From positions 1 to 21,947 of the forward strand of contig DAMCZI010000059.1 of NCBI GenBank assembly GCA_032095175.1: 21,947 bases of DNA, given 5' to 3'. Made by a program: the position numbers and the translations under genes. Positions within the stretch are counted from its first letter, which is position 1. The number at the start of each line of letters is the position of its first letter. Positions 15,316 through 21,947 of the stretch are shown piece after piece. Below the pieces are notes generated by a model, which was not told the origin of the DNA, did no database searches, and was given only the letters and a program-made list of their open reading frames with translations. The DNA comes from DAMCZI01 sp032095175. Lineage in GTDB: Bacteria > Bacillota > Clostridia > Clostridiales > Caloramatoraceae.

Positions 15316-15447
15316 ATGTTTGGTAAACGAATAAAGAAGCTCAGAGAGCAGCATAATCAAACCCAAGATGATTTGTTTTCCTTTAATATGGGGTATACAG
15401 GGGAAATAATCAAAAAAATAACACCCTGGCATTCACCATGGTGTTAA
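15316..15447 (+). pseudogene. Truncated Cro/CI-type HTH regulator remnant
   Basis: This 43-codon frame begins MFGKRIKKLREQHNQTQDDL, the typical first helix and turn of an XRE/Cro-CI HTH domain. It then loses similarity (FSFNMGYTGEII) and stops before the recognition helix and any effector domain. GGGGG lies eight bases before the ATG, so the start signals are intact. Its last codons overlap the terminator hairpin of the convergent gene, suggesting that a deletion joined the 5' end of a regulator gene to this spot. It cannot bind DNA as a normal HTH. A LexA-like site upstream hints at a former SOS-linked repressor, for example of a lost prophage; that is inference. Confidence 0.65.
15420..15445 (-). 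terminator. Terminator of the zinc-ribbon/SHOCT gene
   Basis: The stem AACACCCTGG with CCATGGTGTT (one mismatch, loop of six) is followed on the minus strand by ATTTTTTGA. It ends the gene at 15458-16231 and overlaps the 3' end of the HTH remnant. Confidence 0.85.
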
Positions 15448-15457
15448 ATCAATATTC

Positions 15458-16231
15458 TTATAATCCAAGCAGTTGCTTCTTCTTTGCATCAAATTCCTCT
15501 TGAGAAAGAATTCCTTCATCTAATAATTTTTTATATTTAAGTATTTCATCAGCATTTGATGTTGTAGCAACATTACTATTTTCACTTGATGCTTCTTGGC
15601 TACTGCAAATTAATTGTAATACTGATAAACACTCTTGTGCTGAATTATATAAAGTCTTATATGTAAGGCTTTCCTTTTTAGTTGCTGCAGCCAGAAAGTT
15701 AATATATACTACAGGATTATTTATATTATTTAATGTAATTTTTATCTTAAGGCTGTTACATATTGCTTTGTTTTTCTTTTTACCAGTTACTCCGCCAACA
15801 ACGGCACCAACGCCTCCAAGTAACATTCCACCAGCTACAGCGCTACCTAATCCGCCTTTAGTAATAGTTTCTCCATCTTCTAAAAGTTCAAAATCAACAA
15901 TATCACTATAATTATAAATCTTTGGATTTTTCTTCTTACCTAAAAATCCATCTGGTATAAGCCATTTCTTTTGATTATCATCAAATTCTATTAAGTCACC
16001 AATTTTTTTCGTAGTATTAAATTTGCTAAGTTCTTCAGCATTAGCTTCCTGAACCCTAATTGCAGCCTTTATATCTTCTACTGTCATTTTATTAATCGGT
16101 GCTAAAGATTTAAAGCCACATTTGTCATAACATTTAGAGCATAGAAATTGCTTTTCAGCAGTTTTAAAATAACTAATGCTAACATCTCTATGGCAAATAG
16201 CACATTCGCCTTTCTTACCAAACAGTCCCAT
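15458..16231 (-). CDS. DUF4428-like zinc-ribbon protein with C-terminal SHOCT domain
   Basis: A 257-residue protein in three parts. Residues 8-36 hold a CxxC...CxxC zinc ribbon (C10, C13, C31, C34). A middle region contains a Gly-rich hydrophobic stretch at about 126-150 (GGLGSAVAGGMLLGGVGAVVGG), which looks like a glycine-zipper membrane segment or buried hairpin. A Ser/Asn-rich linker leads to a SHOCT domain at 227-257 (ADEILKYKKLLDEGILSQEEFDAKKKQLL). SHOCT domains are short helical modules often joined to membrane or oligomerising proteins. GGGGG lies seven bases before the ATG. Proteins of this architecture recur in Firmicutes and their phages, with no firm function. The gene stands alone with its own terminator. 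Confidence 0.82.
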   Translation of the reverse strand: MGLFGKKGECAICHRDVSISYFKTAEKQFLCSKCYDKCGFKSLAPINKMTVEDIKAAIRVQEANAEELSKFNTTKKIGDLIEFDDNQKKWLIPDGFLGKKKNPKIYNYSDIVDFELLEDGETITKGGLGSAVAGGMLLGGVGAVVGGVTGKKKNKAICNSLKIKITLNNINNPVVYINFLAAATKKESLTYKTLYNSAQECLSVLQLICSSQEASSENSNVATTSNADEILKYKKLLDEGILSQEEFDAKKKQLLGL

Positions 16232-16539
16232 TATTATTCCCCCTTTGGTTAATTTACATATTTATATTGTTTCTACAATAACATGATAAATCCTCCTCAT
16301 TTTAACAAATTATCGTATGGATACAAATATATGCACCTTCAACATGCTTATTATGTTTGTATAGTATTTATCTTTAGCATTAGTATTTTGGTTTGAAGCA
16401 TTATATATAACAATAAAATTCGTGTCATAATAACGGTATACCCAAAATTTACTTATAGACAATACTTTACTATATCATAAAACACAAGAAATTAATAAAA
16501 GAGACAATATTTTTACTTGTTAACATAATAATATATATG
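16232..16539. other. 308-bp gene-free, AT-rich spacer
   Basis: This region has no gene of usable length. On the minus strand a strong GAGGAGG (16292-16298) sits seven bases before ATG-TTA-TTG-TAG (16284-16273), a three-codon frame about 40 bases upstream of the SHOCT gene's start. The inverted repeat GTTAACATA/TATGTTAAC (16519-16527 with 16536-16544) spans the stop codon of the next gene and may be a weak terminator. I see no structured RNA. Confidence 0.45.
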
Positions 16540-17223
16540 TTAACTAAGGTCATCATTATCCATTCTTGACTCAATTACATATCTATTAAGCCTATTCAAA
16601 TTAACTCTCCAAAGATAGAATACAAACAAAATGAATATTACAAAGAAACCTACCATCTTTGCCATTAGTATATAGTCGTAAATACCATGCAATATTATGG
16701 GAACATATAATGCTCTAAGACTATATCTTTTTGAAACCCCATGTCCCCTTGAAAACTTTGCAAGAGAAAGATAATACCCCATTGTTATAGCAAATAGCAT
16801 ATGAGCTGGTACTGAAAAAATTGCTCTTGTAGCTCCAGTAGATATATAACTGGCACCAGAACTTAATACATAAAGAATATTCTCCACTCCAGCAAATCCA
16901 AGTGATACAAATACACTATATACAATACCATCAAGCTTTTCATCATAATGCCTGCTTTTATATGCGACGTATATGACAATAATGTATTTAAATGTTTCCT
17001 CGGTTAGCCCTGCAACTATAAATGCTGTATATAGCGGGCTGTTGTAGAAGTTTAAAACTGTAAGAAATCTTTCAATAAAATATACAGGTATAACGGAAAG
17101 GGCTCCAAAAATGAATAGCTTAAAAAGCAAACCTGGTGGTTCTCTGTCATACCTATCCTTTTGATATATAAAGAAAAGCAGTGCTAATGTTGGTGAGATG
17201 GCTATAATTAACATGTTTATCAA
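16540..17223 (-). CDS. PrsW-family intramembrane metalloprotease
   Basis: A 227-residue polytopic membrane protein with about seven hydrophobic segments. It carries the PrsW signatures KDRYDREP (22-29), EETFK (75-79, predicted catalytic glutamates), GFAGVEN (109-115), H141 in PAHMLF and H179 in LHGIYD; the Glu and His residues are likely zinc ligands. PrsW in B. subtilis makes the first cut in the anti-sigma factor RsiW; clostridial relatives have been linked to stress sigma control and spore germination. No sigma or anti-sigma gene lies in this window, so the substrate is unknown. The start is TTG at 17223, eight bases after AGGAG; the next ATG is three codons later and too far from that site. 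Confidence 0.9.
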   Translation of the reverse strand: MINMLIIAISPTLALLFFIYQKDRYDREPPGLLFKLFIFGALSVIPVYFIERFLTVLNFYNSPLYTAFIVAGLTEETFKYIIVIYVAYKSRHYDEKLDGIVYSVFVSLGFAGVENILYVLSSGASYISTGATRAIFSVPAHMLFAITMGYYLSLAKFSRGHGVSKRYSLRALYVPIILHGIYDYILMAKMVGFFVIFILFVFYLWRVNLNRLNRYVIESRMDNDDLS

Positions 17224-17299
17224 AATATCATCTCCTAAAAAAGAATTTATTTATTCATATTATAATACATTTACATCATTTTTCTGAAAATTTTAAAGA

Positions 17300-17328
17300 T
17301 TGTTATATATTTTCTAATCTGTTATAAT
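17300..17328 (+). promoter_or_regulatory. Promoter of the first aminotransferase gene
   Basis: TTGTTA (17300-17305) and TATAAT (17323-17328) have a 17-base spacer. The start codon is at 17464, so the mRNA leader is about 130 bases. I see no terminator, T-box or riboswitch pattern in it. Confidence 0.7.
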
Positions 17329-17463
17329 ATTAAGCGGGATATATCAAATATTTAACACTATTATACATATAAATACAACAAAGCATCTATTTATTGCAGT
17401 TATTATTAGAATGTCCCTATATTATTTAAATAATTATGAATTATTTTGGGGGTGCTTTTTTAA

Positions 17464-18645
17464 ATGGGAATTAGATTTGCAGAAAGAATGAATTACCTAA
17501 AGGCGTCAGAAATAAGAGAATTACTTAAATTAGCAGATCAGCCAGACATAATATCCTTCGCAGGTGGAATGCCAGCTCCAGAACTTTTCCCAATTGAAGG
17601 ATTAAAAAAGGCAGCAGTAAAGGTGCTTGAAGAAGACGGAAAGGCTGCACTTCAATATGGTCCTACAGAAGGATATATTCCTCTAAAGGATATAATCGCA
17701 AAGGAAAGAATGAAACCAGCAGGAGTTAATACAGATGCAAGTGGCTTAATCATTACAAATGGCTCACAGCAGGGTCTTGATTTCACAGGAAGAATATTCT
17801 TAAACAAAGATGATGTAGTTATATGTGAAAGCCCAAGCTATCTTGGAGCAATAAACGCATTCAGAGCTTATATGCCAAAATTCGTTGAAATCTCAATGGA
17901 TGACAATGGTATGATAATGGAAGAACTTGAAGCTGCTCTTAAAGCTAATCCAAATGCTAAATTCATATATACTATTCCAGATTTCCAGAATCCAACTGGA
18001 AAAACAATGAGTGTAGACAGAAGAAAGAAACTTGTTGAATTAGCTGAAAAGTACAATGTTCCAGTAGTTGAAGATAATCCATATGGAGAATTAAGATATG
18101 AAGGCGAAAGACTTCCAGCAGTAAAGAGCTTTGATACAAAGGGTATTGTTATATACCTTGGAACATTCTCAAAGACATTCTGCCCAGGTATGAGACTTGG
18201 ATGGATATGTGGAGACCCAGAGATTATTTCAAAGTATGTAATTGTTAAGCAAGGAGCGGATTTACAGCCAAGTTCAACTTCACAGAGAGAAGCTGCTGTA
18301 TTCATGCAGACAACTAACCTTGATGAACATATAAAGAAAATAAGGGAAGTTTATAAGCATAGAAGAGATGTTATGATGGATGTAATGAAGAAAGAACTTC
18401 CAGACTTCTGTAAATTCACATATCCTGAGGGAGGATTATTTACATGGGTTACTCTTCCTGAAGGATATAATGCAAGAGAGATTCTTAAAAAAGCCCTTGA
18501 TGCAAAGGTTGCCTTTGTAGTTGGAGGCTCCTTCTTCCCTAATGGAGGACATGAAAACACAATGAGACTTAACTATTCATTCATGTCTGAAGATAAGATT
18601 GTTGAGGGAATAAAGAGACTTGGAAAAGTACTAAGAAGTCTATAG
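17464..18645 (+). CDS. PLP-dependent aminotransferase (2-aminoadipate/LysN-like family)
   Basis: A 393-residue fold-type I aminotransferase. FAGGMPAPELFP (32-43) near the N-terminus and YGPTEGYIPL (65-74) are typical of the subfamily related to LysN, kynurenine aminotransferases and MocR C-terminal domains. Cofactor residues are N176 in FQNPTG, D204 and Y207 in EDNPYGE, the Schiff-base K237 in GTFSKTFCPGMRLGW, and the substrate-carboxylate Arg in NTMRLNYS. It lacks the DNA-binding domain of MocR regulators. GGGGGTG precedes the ATG. It probably transfers amino groups from aromatic, branched or aminoadipate-type amino acids to 2-oxoglutarate; the exact substrate cannot be read from sequence. 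Confidence 0.93.
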   Translation: MGIRFAERMNYLKASEIRELLKLADQPDIISFAGGMPAPELFPIEGLKKAAVKVLEEDGKAALQYGPTEGYIPLKDIIAKERMKPAGVNTDASGLIITNGSQQGLDFTGRIFLNKDDVVICESPSYLGAINAFRAYMPKFVEISMDDNGMIMEELEAALKANPNAKFIYTIPDFQNPTGKTMSVDRRKKLVELAEKYNVPVVEDNPYGELRYEGERLPAVKSFDTKGIVIYLGTFSKTFCPGMRLGWICGDPEIISKYVIVKQGADLQPSSTSQREAAVFMQTTNLDEHIKKIREVYKHRRDVMMDVMKKELPDFCKFTYPEGGLFTWVTLPEGYNAREILKKALDAKVAFVVGGSFFPNGGHENTMRLNYSFMSEDKIVEGIKRLGKVLRSL

Positions 18646-18650
18646 TAAGG

Positions 18651-18676
18651 CAGCGGGCAGATTTTTCTGCCTGTTG
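18651..18676 (+). terminator. Terminator after the first aminotransferase
   Basis: The stem CGGGCAG/CTGCCTG (18654-18660 with 18667-18673, extendable by three weaker pairs) has loop ATTTTT and is followed by TTGTATTTTCTTTG. It separates the aminotransferase from the small gene downstream. Confidence 0.7.
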
Positions 18677-18722
18677 TATTTTCTTTGTTATAATCACTCA
18701 TAATAATATTGAGGTGATTATT

Positions 18723-18884
18723 GTGAGAAATGTTAAAGATGATGAAAGCTATGAGGCAAAAGGAAGAATATCACACACACTAGGTGATAGGAAATACTTT
18801 GGCAGAGACATAGGTAGTCTGGTAGATAAAAGCATTGGCTTTTACAGTAATTCCTACTACCACATTTTTGGCAAATTAAAATAG
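18723..18884 (+). CDS. Unrecognised 53-residue protein
   Basis: A GTG-started frame of 53 codons lies between the two aminotransferase genes, with GAGGTG seven bases upstream. The protein is soluble-looking and rich in charged and aromatic residues: N-terminal VRNVKDDESYEAKGRIS, middle GDRKYFGRDIGSLVDK, and an aromatic C-terminus FYSNSYYHIFGKLK. It has no signal peptide, membrane segment or cysteines. Good start signals, balanced composition and an otherwise unexplained gap support a real gene. I know no family. A terminator precedes it and the second aminotransferase follows after 54 bases, so it could share a transcript with the latter. Confidence 0.6.
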   Translation: MRNVKDDESYEAKGRISHTLGDRKYFGRDIGSLVDKSIGFYSNSYYHIFGKLK

Positions 18885-18938
18885 CGTCTGCTTTTTAAAA
18901 ATATATTAATTTTTCAATAAAATAAGGGGGTTAAAAAT

Positions 18939-20138
18939 ATGCTAAAACTATCAAAACGTATAATGAGTATGCAGGCATCTCCTATTAGAAAGCTTGCTCC
19001 TATGGCTGATGAAGCTAAAAAGAATGGAAAAAAGGTTTATCATTTAAATATAGGCCAGCCTGACATACATACTCCAGAAGCTTTCTATGAAGCGTTAAAA
19101 AAGTTTAGCGACCCAGTTTTAAAGTACACAGGTTCTCAAGGTATTCCTGAACTTGTAGAAAGCTTTATTAAGTACTATAAGAAGTGGAATATAAACCTTG
19201 AAAAAAATGAAATTATGATTACTAACGGAGGCAGCGAGGCTATAATGTTCGCTATGATGGCTGTTTGTGATCATGGTGAAAATGTTCTTATTCCAGAACC
19301 ATTCTACACAAACTATAATGGGTTCTCACAGGTTGCAGGAGTTGATGTAAAGCCATTCTTAACAAAAGCTGAAAATGGATTTCATCTTCCAACTGAAGCT
19401 GAGATAGTAAATGCAATAGATAATAAAACAAGAGCAATACTACTATCCAATCCTGGAAATCCAACTGGAGTTGTATACACAAAGGATGAGTTAAACCTTG
19501 TTGCTAAGATAGCAAAGGAGCATGATCTTTATATAATAGCAGATGAGGTATATAGAGAATTTGTATATGATGGACTTGAATATACAAGCTTTATGCATAT
19601 AAAGGGAATTGAAGACAGAGTTATATTGATTGATAGTATTTCAAAGAGATATAGTGCATGTGGAGCAAGAATAGGTCTTATTGCAAGCAAGAATAAAGAA
19701 CTAATTGCAAATATATTAAAGCTTTGTCAGTCAAGACTTTGTGTTCCAACTATTGAGCAGGTTGCAGCTGCAACTCTTGTAGATACCCCTGAAAAATATT
19801 TTGTTGAAACTAAGAAAGAATACCAGGCTAGAAGAGATGTTGTATATAACGCTCTAAGGGATATGTCAGGTGTTATATGTGAAAAGCCAACAGGAGCATT
19901 CTATGTTATAGCAAAATTGCCAGTAAAGGATGCTGAGGATTTTGTTAAATGGCTTTTAACAGATTATTCTATAAACAACGAAACAGTTATGCTTGCACCA
20001 GCTGCAGGATTCTATGCGACAGAAGGACTAGGAATTGATGAGGTTAGAATCTCTTACTGTCTAAACTGTGATGATTTAAAAAATGCAATGAACATTATGA
20101 AGCACGGACTTGAGGAATATAAAAAAATAAGAGGCTAA
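18939..20138 (+). CDS. PLP-dependent aminotransferase, AspB-like class I
   Basis: A 399-residue class I aminotransferase close to aspartate/aromatic aminotransferases of the AspB type. Motifs: NIGQPDI (37-43), YTGSQGIPEL (63-72), NGGSEA (96-101), NPGNPTG (171-177), ADEVYREF (201-208), Schiff-base K236 in DSISKRYSACGARIG, and the carboxylate-binding Arg in EVRISYCL. AAGGGGG precedes the ATG. It is clearly diverged from the 393-residue aminotransferase upstream: the K236 loop reads SISKRYSACGARIG, not TFSKTFCPGMRLGW. The two are therefore neighbours from different subfamilies, not a recent duplication. The likely role is amino-acid synthesis or fermentation transamination; substrate uncertain. 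Confidence 0.93.
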   Translation: MLKLSKRIMSMQASPIRKLAPMADEAKKNGKKVYHLNIGQPDIHTPEAFYEALKKFSDPVLKYTGSQGIPELVESFIKYYKKWNINLEKNEIMITNGGSEAIMFAMMAVCDHGENVLIPEPFYTNYNGFSQVAGVDVKPFLTKAENGFHLPTEAEIVNAIDNKTRAILLSNPGNPTGVVYTKDELNLVAKIAKEHDLYIIADEVYREFVYDGLEYTSFMHIKGIEDRVILIDSISKRYSACGARIGLIASKNKELIANILKLCQSRLCVPTIEQVAAATLVDTPEKYFVETKKEYQARRDVVYNALRDMSGVICEKPTGAFYVIAKLPVKDAEDFVKWLLTDYSINNETVMLAPAAGFYATEGLGIDEVRISYCLNCDDLKNAMNIMKHGLEEYKKIRG

Positions 20139-20147
20139 TAGATTGAT

Positions 20148-20179
20148 AAAGGGGCTATCACATTGGATATGCCCCTTTT
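20148..20179. terminator. Bidirectional terminator, aminotransferase / GNAT
   Basis: AAAGGGGC (20148-20155) pairs with GCCCCTTT (20171-20178), with partial pairing inside. T-rich sequence follows on the plus strand (TTTTCTATTT). It sits between convergent genes and touches the last codon of the GNAT gene. Confidence 0.8.
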
Positions 20180-21031
20180 CTATTTGAAAAACAATGTTAT
20201 TGAATTATGTATCTCTTCAAATCCAACACTTTTATAAAGACCTACTGCTGGTATATTTGAGTTATCTACAGTGAGATTCAAATTATATATTCCATAGTCA
20301 AGACACTTTTTTAATATCTGAAGTAAAAAATAAAGTCCATAGTTTCTTCCTCTATATTCAGGTATGATTCCAAAGTTAACAAGATAAAATTCATCCTCTG
20401 TTGAAAGTATTTGACCATATCCTGCTGGACAATCATCTACTTCAAATATAAAGCACATATCATCTAAAAAATCAGAACAATCTTCTTCTGCTAAAATCTC
20501 TTGAATTGTAAGGTTTTTTCTGTTTTTTACATGAGAAAAGATGCTATTTTGAAGTTTTACTCTTATATTTTCTTCGGATTTAATTTTCATGTTTCTAATA
20601 TTAATGCTGCTTGAAGTATCAATTTTGATATTAGGTATGGTTCGGGTATTTATATTCATTAATTTTATATCCCTAACTACTTCTACATTGTAATATTTAG
20701 AACACTCCCCTGCTCTAACTCCCCTGTAATCCAGGGAAAACGCATAGCCAGTTAAATTGAAATTTCTCTGCATAATATATAAAAGTTTAAAAAATGATAT
20801 ATTATTGCTTTCCCCTGGTATAAAAAATATATCATTATCTGTTTTTTTTATTATAAAGAAACCTGAAGTCTTTTTATTGGATTCCACAACAAAACAGCTG
20901 CCAAGAATAACGTTTAGAGGGATACATCCATTGAAATTACTAAAGTAACGCTGTTTTGAACGATCAATATTATGGGCTAAATATCTTAATTTAAATATAT
21001 CCTTGATTCCAGCCTTTCTTACTAACACCAT
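20180..21031 (-). CDS. GNAT acetyltransferase with long N-terminal domain
   Basis: A 283-residue protein whose C-terminal third is a GNAT domain. Motif A is VNFGIIPEYRGRNYGLYFLLQIL (about 218-240; loop RGRNYG 227-232) and the later helix is VDNSNIPAVGLYKSVGF (255-271). The N-terminal about 140 residues begin VLVRKAGIKDIFKLRYL, as GNAT domains often do, and look like a degenerate first GNAT fold; the boundary is a guess. AAGGAG lies six bases before the ATG. It converges with the aminotransferase gene and follows the MerR-like gene after 68 bases on the same strand, so they may be co-transcribed. Substrate unknown. Confidence 0.82.
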   Translation of the reverse strand: MVLVRKAGIKDIFKLRYLAHNIDRSKQRYFSNFNGCIPLNVILGSCFVVESNKKTSGFFIIKKTDNDIFFIPGESNNISFFKLLYIMQRNFNLTGYAFSLDYRGVRAGECSKYYNVEVVRDIKLMNINTRTIPNIKIDTSSSINIRNMKIKSEENIRVKLQNSIFSHVKNRKNLTIQEILAEEDCSDFLDDMCFIFEVDDCPAGYGQILSTEDEFYLVNFGIIPEYRGRNYGLYFLLQILKKCLDYGIYNLNLTVDNSNIPAVGLYKSVGFEEIHNSITLFFK

Positions 21032-21099
21032 TTAATACTCCTTAGAATTCAAAATAATTATACTATACATTATAGGTTCTATCCCGATTATAGTAAACA

Positions 21100-21639
21100 T
21101 TATTTGGTTTTCTTAAAAATATTTTTAAAGATACCCTTTTTCTTTTCCTTTTCATATCTAAGCTTTTCTTTTAACTCCATTACTTCATAGGATTTTTGCT
21201 TTAAATCCATTTTTAATTTGAGATTTTCAGTGAGCAAAATATCTCGTTCCTTTGTTCCTATATTACTGTTTATTTCATTTATAGTGCTGCTAATTTCCTT
21301 AAATTTTTCATCAATGAACTTTATAATTTCTTCTTCGGTTTTTGCTGATGGTGGAGATATTAAATTGCCTTGAAGCATTTCATTTGAAGCAGCGGATTCT
21401 ATATTGCCATTAAAAAGTCCTTCTTTCATTATTCTTTTAATTTGCTTATTGGAATACCCTTCCCCCTGCAGCTTCTTCATAAGCATTAAGGTTTCAAATT
21501 CCTTTGAAGTAAATATTCTTCTACCATTTACATCTCTTGGTATATTAAGCTCAAACTCTTTTTCATAATATCTTATAACAGATGATCTATATCCTGTTTT
21601 ATCACATATCTCTTTAAATGTATAGTTAGTACTATCCAT
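21100..21639 (-). CDS. MerR-like HTH protein with coiled-coil tail
   Basis: A 179-residue protein. Residues about 6-72 form a MerR-type winged HTH (YTFKEICDKTGYRSSVIRYYE, then IPRDVNGRRIFTSKEFETL). A linker follows, then a long heptad-rich helix at about 100-160 and a very basic end (KEKKKGIFKNIFKKTK). It lacks the effector-binding part of classic MerR regulators. HTH plus coiled coil recalls B. subtilis RacA, which anchors chromosome origins at the pole during sporulation, but no orthology is shown; it may also be an ordinary regulator. The ATG at 21639 follows GAGGTG; the GTG three codons earlier lies within that site. Confidence 0.83.
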   Translation of the reverse strand: MDSTNYTFKEICDKTGYRSSVIRYYEKEFELNIPRDVNGRRIFTSKEFETLMLMKKLQGEGYSNKQIKRIMKEGLFNGNIESAASNEMLQGNLISPPSAKTEEEIIKFIDEKFKEISSTINEINSNIGTKERDILLTENLKLKMDLKQKSYEVMELKEKLRYEKEKKKGIFKNIFKKTK

Positions 21640-21790
21640 AATAATCACCTCGATAAATATAATTCTGTATTTTACATAAAATTCCTTTTTTATTTTTGCA
21701 ATATTTATTAAAAAATTACGATAAAAATATACAACTTTCTGTGTAAGAAACTACTATTTGTCGAGAAATAAATTAATTTAAAAAAAAGTG

Positions 21791-21819
21791 TTGACATAGG
21801 TATAGTAAACATGTTATAT
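21791..21819 (+). promoter_or_regulatory. tRNA promoter
   Basis: TTGACA (21791-21796) and TTATAT (21814-21819) with a 17-base spacer lie about 50 bases upstream of the tRNA. A perfect -35 suits a stable-RNA gene. Confidence 0.75.
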
Positions 21820-21872
21820 TATTATTCGTCAGGCGGACGAAAAACAAAATAACAAATGAGCGCCACATATGT

Positions 21873-21947
21873 GGCCCCTTGGTCAAGCGGTTAAGACACC
21901 GCCCTTTCACGGCGGTAACATGGGTTCGAATCCCGTAGGGGTCACCA
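21873..21947 (+). tRNA. tRNA-Glu (anticodon TTC)
   Basis: A full cloverleaf: acceptor GGCCCCT pairs with AGGGGTC (one G-U), the D-arm has GGTCAAGCGGTTAAGAC, and the anticodon stem CCGCC/GGCGG encloses CTTTCAC with anticodon TTC at 21906-21908. The T-arm GGGTTCGAATCCC follows, and the genomic end is ACCA. It reads GAA and GAG. The CCA is encoded, as is usual in Firmicutes. It ends on the last base of the window and may begin a tRNA cluster. Confidence 0.97.

Noticed and set aside
17329..17463. T-box or other amino-acid control in the 130-base leader of the aminotransferase
   Set aside because: There is no specifier stem, no T-box sequence and no terminator/antiterminator pair.
17464..20138. 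Two aminotransferases as a recent tandem duplication
   Set aside because: Their cofactor-site motifs belong to different subfamilies and the proteins are far apart in sequence.
1..21947. CRISPR array, insertion-sequence transposase or intact prophage
   Set aside because: There are no regularly spaced repeats and no transposase or phage structural gene; the recombinase and REP-like hairpin are the only mobile-type signals.

Overview
The window comes from the chromosome of a low-GC, spore-former-like Firmicute, most likely Clostridium in the broad sense. The base composition is AT-rich, ribosome binding sites are strong GGAGG/GGGGG types, and the gene order lexA / Met-gamma-lyase family / hfq / miaA / mutL / mutS / miaB is one I associate with clostridia. 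Nothing in the core looks like a phage or plasmid. The assignment is from gene content and memory, not from a search.

Layout. Positions 1-577 hold a possible gene end, a strong terminator, a leader and a 57-residue membrane peptide. A Xer-like tyrosine recombinase follows (578-1546, +), then a GNAT acetyltransferase and a THEP1-type NTPase on the minus strand. The gap at 2697-2966 contains a dif-like palindrome (2843-2870). A Cys/His-rich metal-binding-like protein lies at 2967-3389. Next is a divergent SOS pair: a small membrane-LysM protein (3561-3869, -) and lexA (4033-4644, +). The shared promoter region carries three LexA-type operators, arranged as for B. subtilis yneA/lexA. From 13319 down to 4743 all genes are on the minus strand: miaB, then the tightly packed mutS-mutL-miaA-hfq group, then a PLP-dependent Met-gamma-lyase family enzyme. 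This joins mismatch repair, tRNA A37 modification (MiaA and MiaB act in sequence) and the RNA chaperone Hfq.

The right part is more plastic. About 640 bp covering the 5' part of miaB and its upstream region is duplicated at 14491-15126. The second copy is cut off exactly at a GGGACGGTTCTC inverted-repeat hairpin, so it encodes only the N-terminal MiaB domain. A tandem GNAT gene sits between the copies. A truncated Cro/CI-type HTH remnant with a LexA-like half-operator upstream comes next. Then follow a zinc-ribbon/SHOCT protein, a PrsW-type membrane protease, two divergent-family class I aminotransferases on the plus strand with a 53-codon gene between them, another GNAT gene, a MerR-like coiled-coil protein, and a tRNA-Glu at the window's edge.

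The observations most worth following are these: the dif-like site and switch in gene orientation beside a Xer-type recombinase; near-identical 33-bp direct repeats that flank that recombinase segment; the hairpin-truncated partial miaB duplicate; the double-operator SOS cell-envelope gene; and several small unrecognised proteins. I found no clear new multi-gene defence or biosynthetic system.
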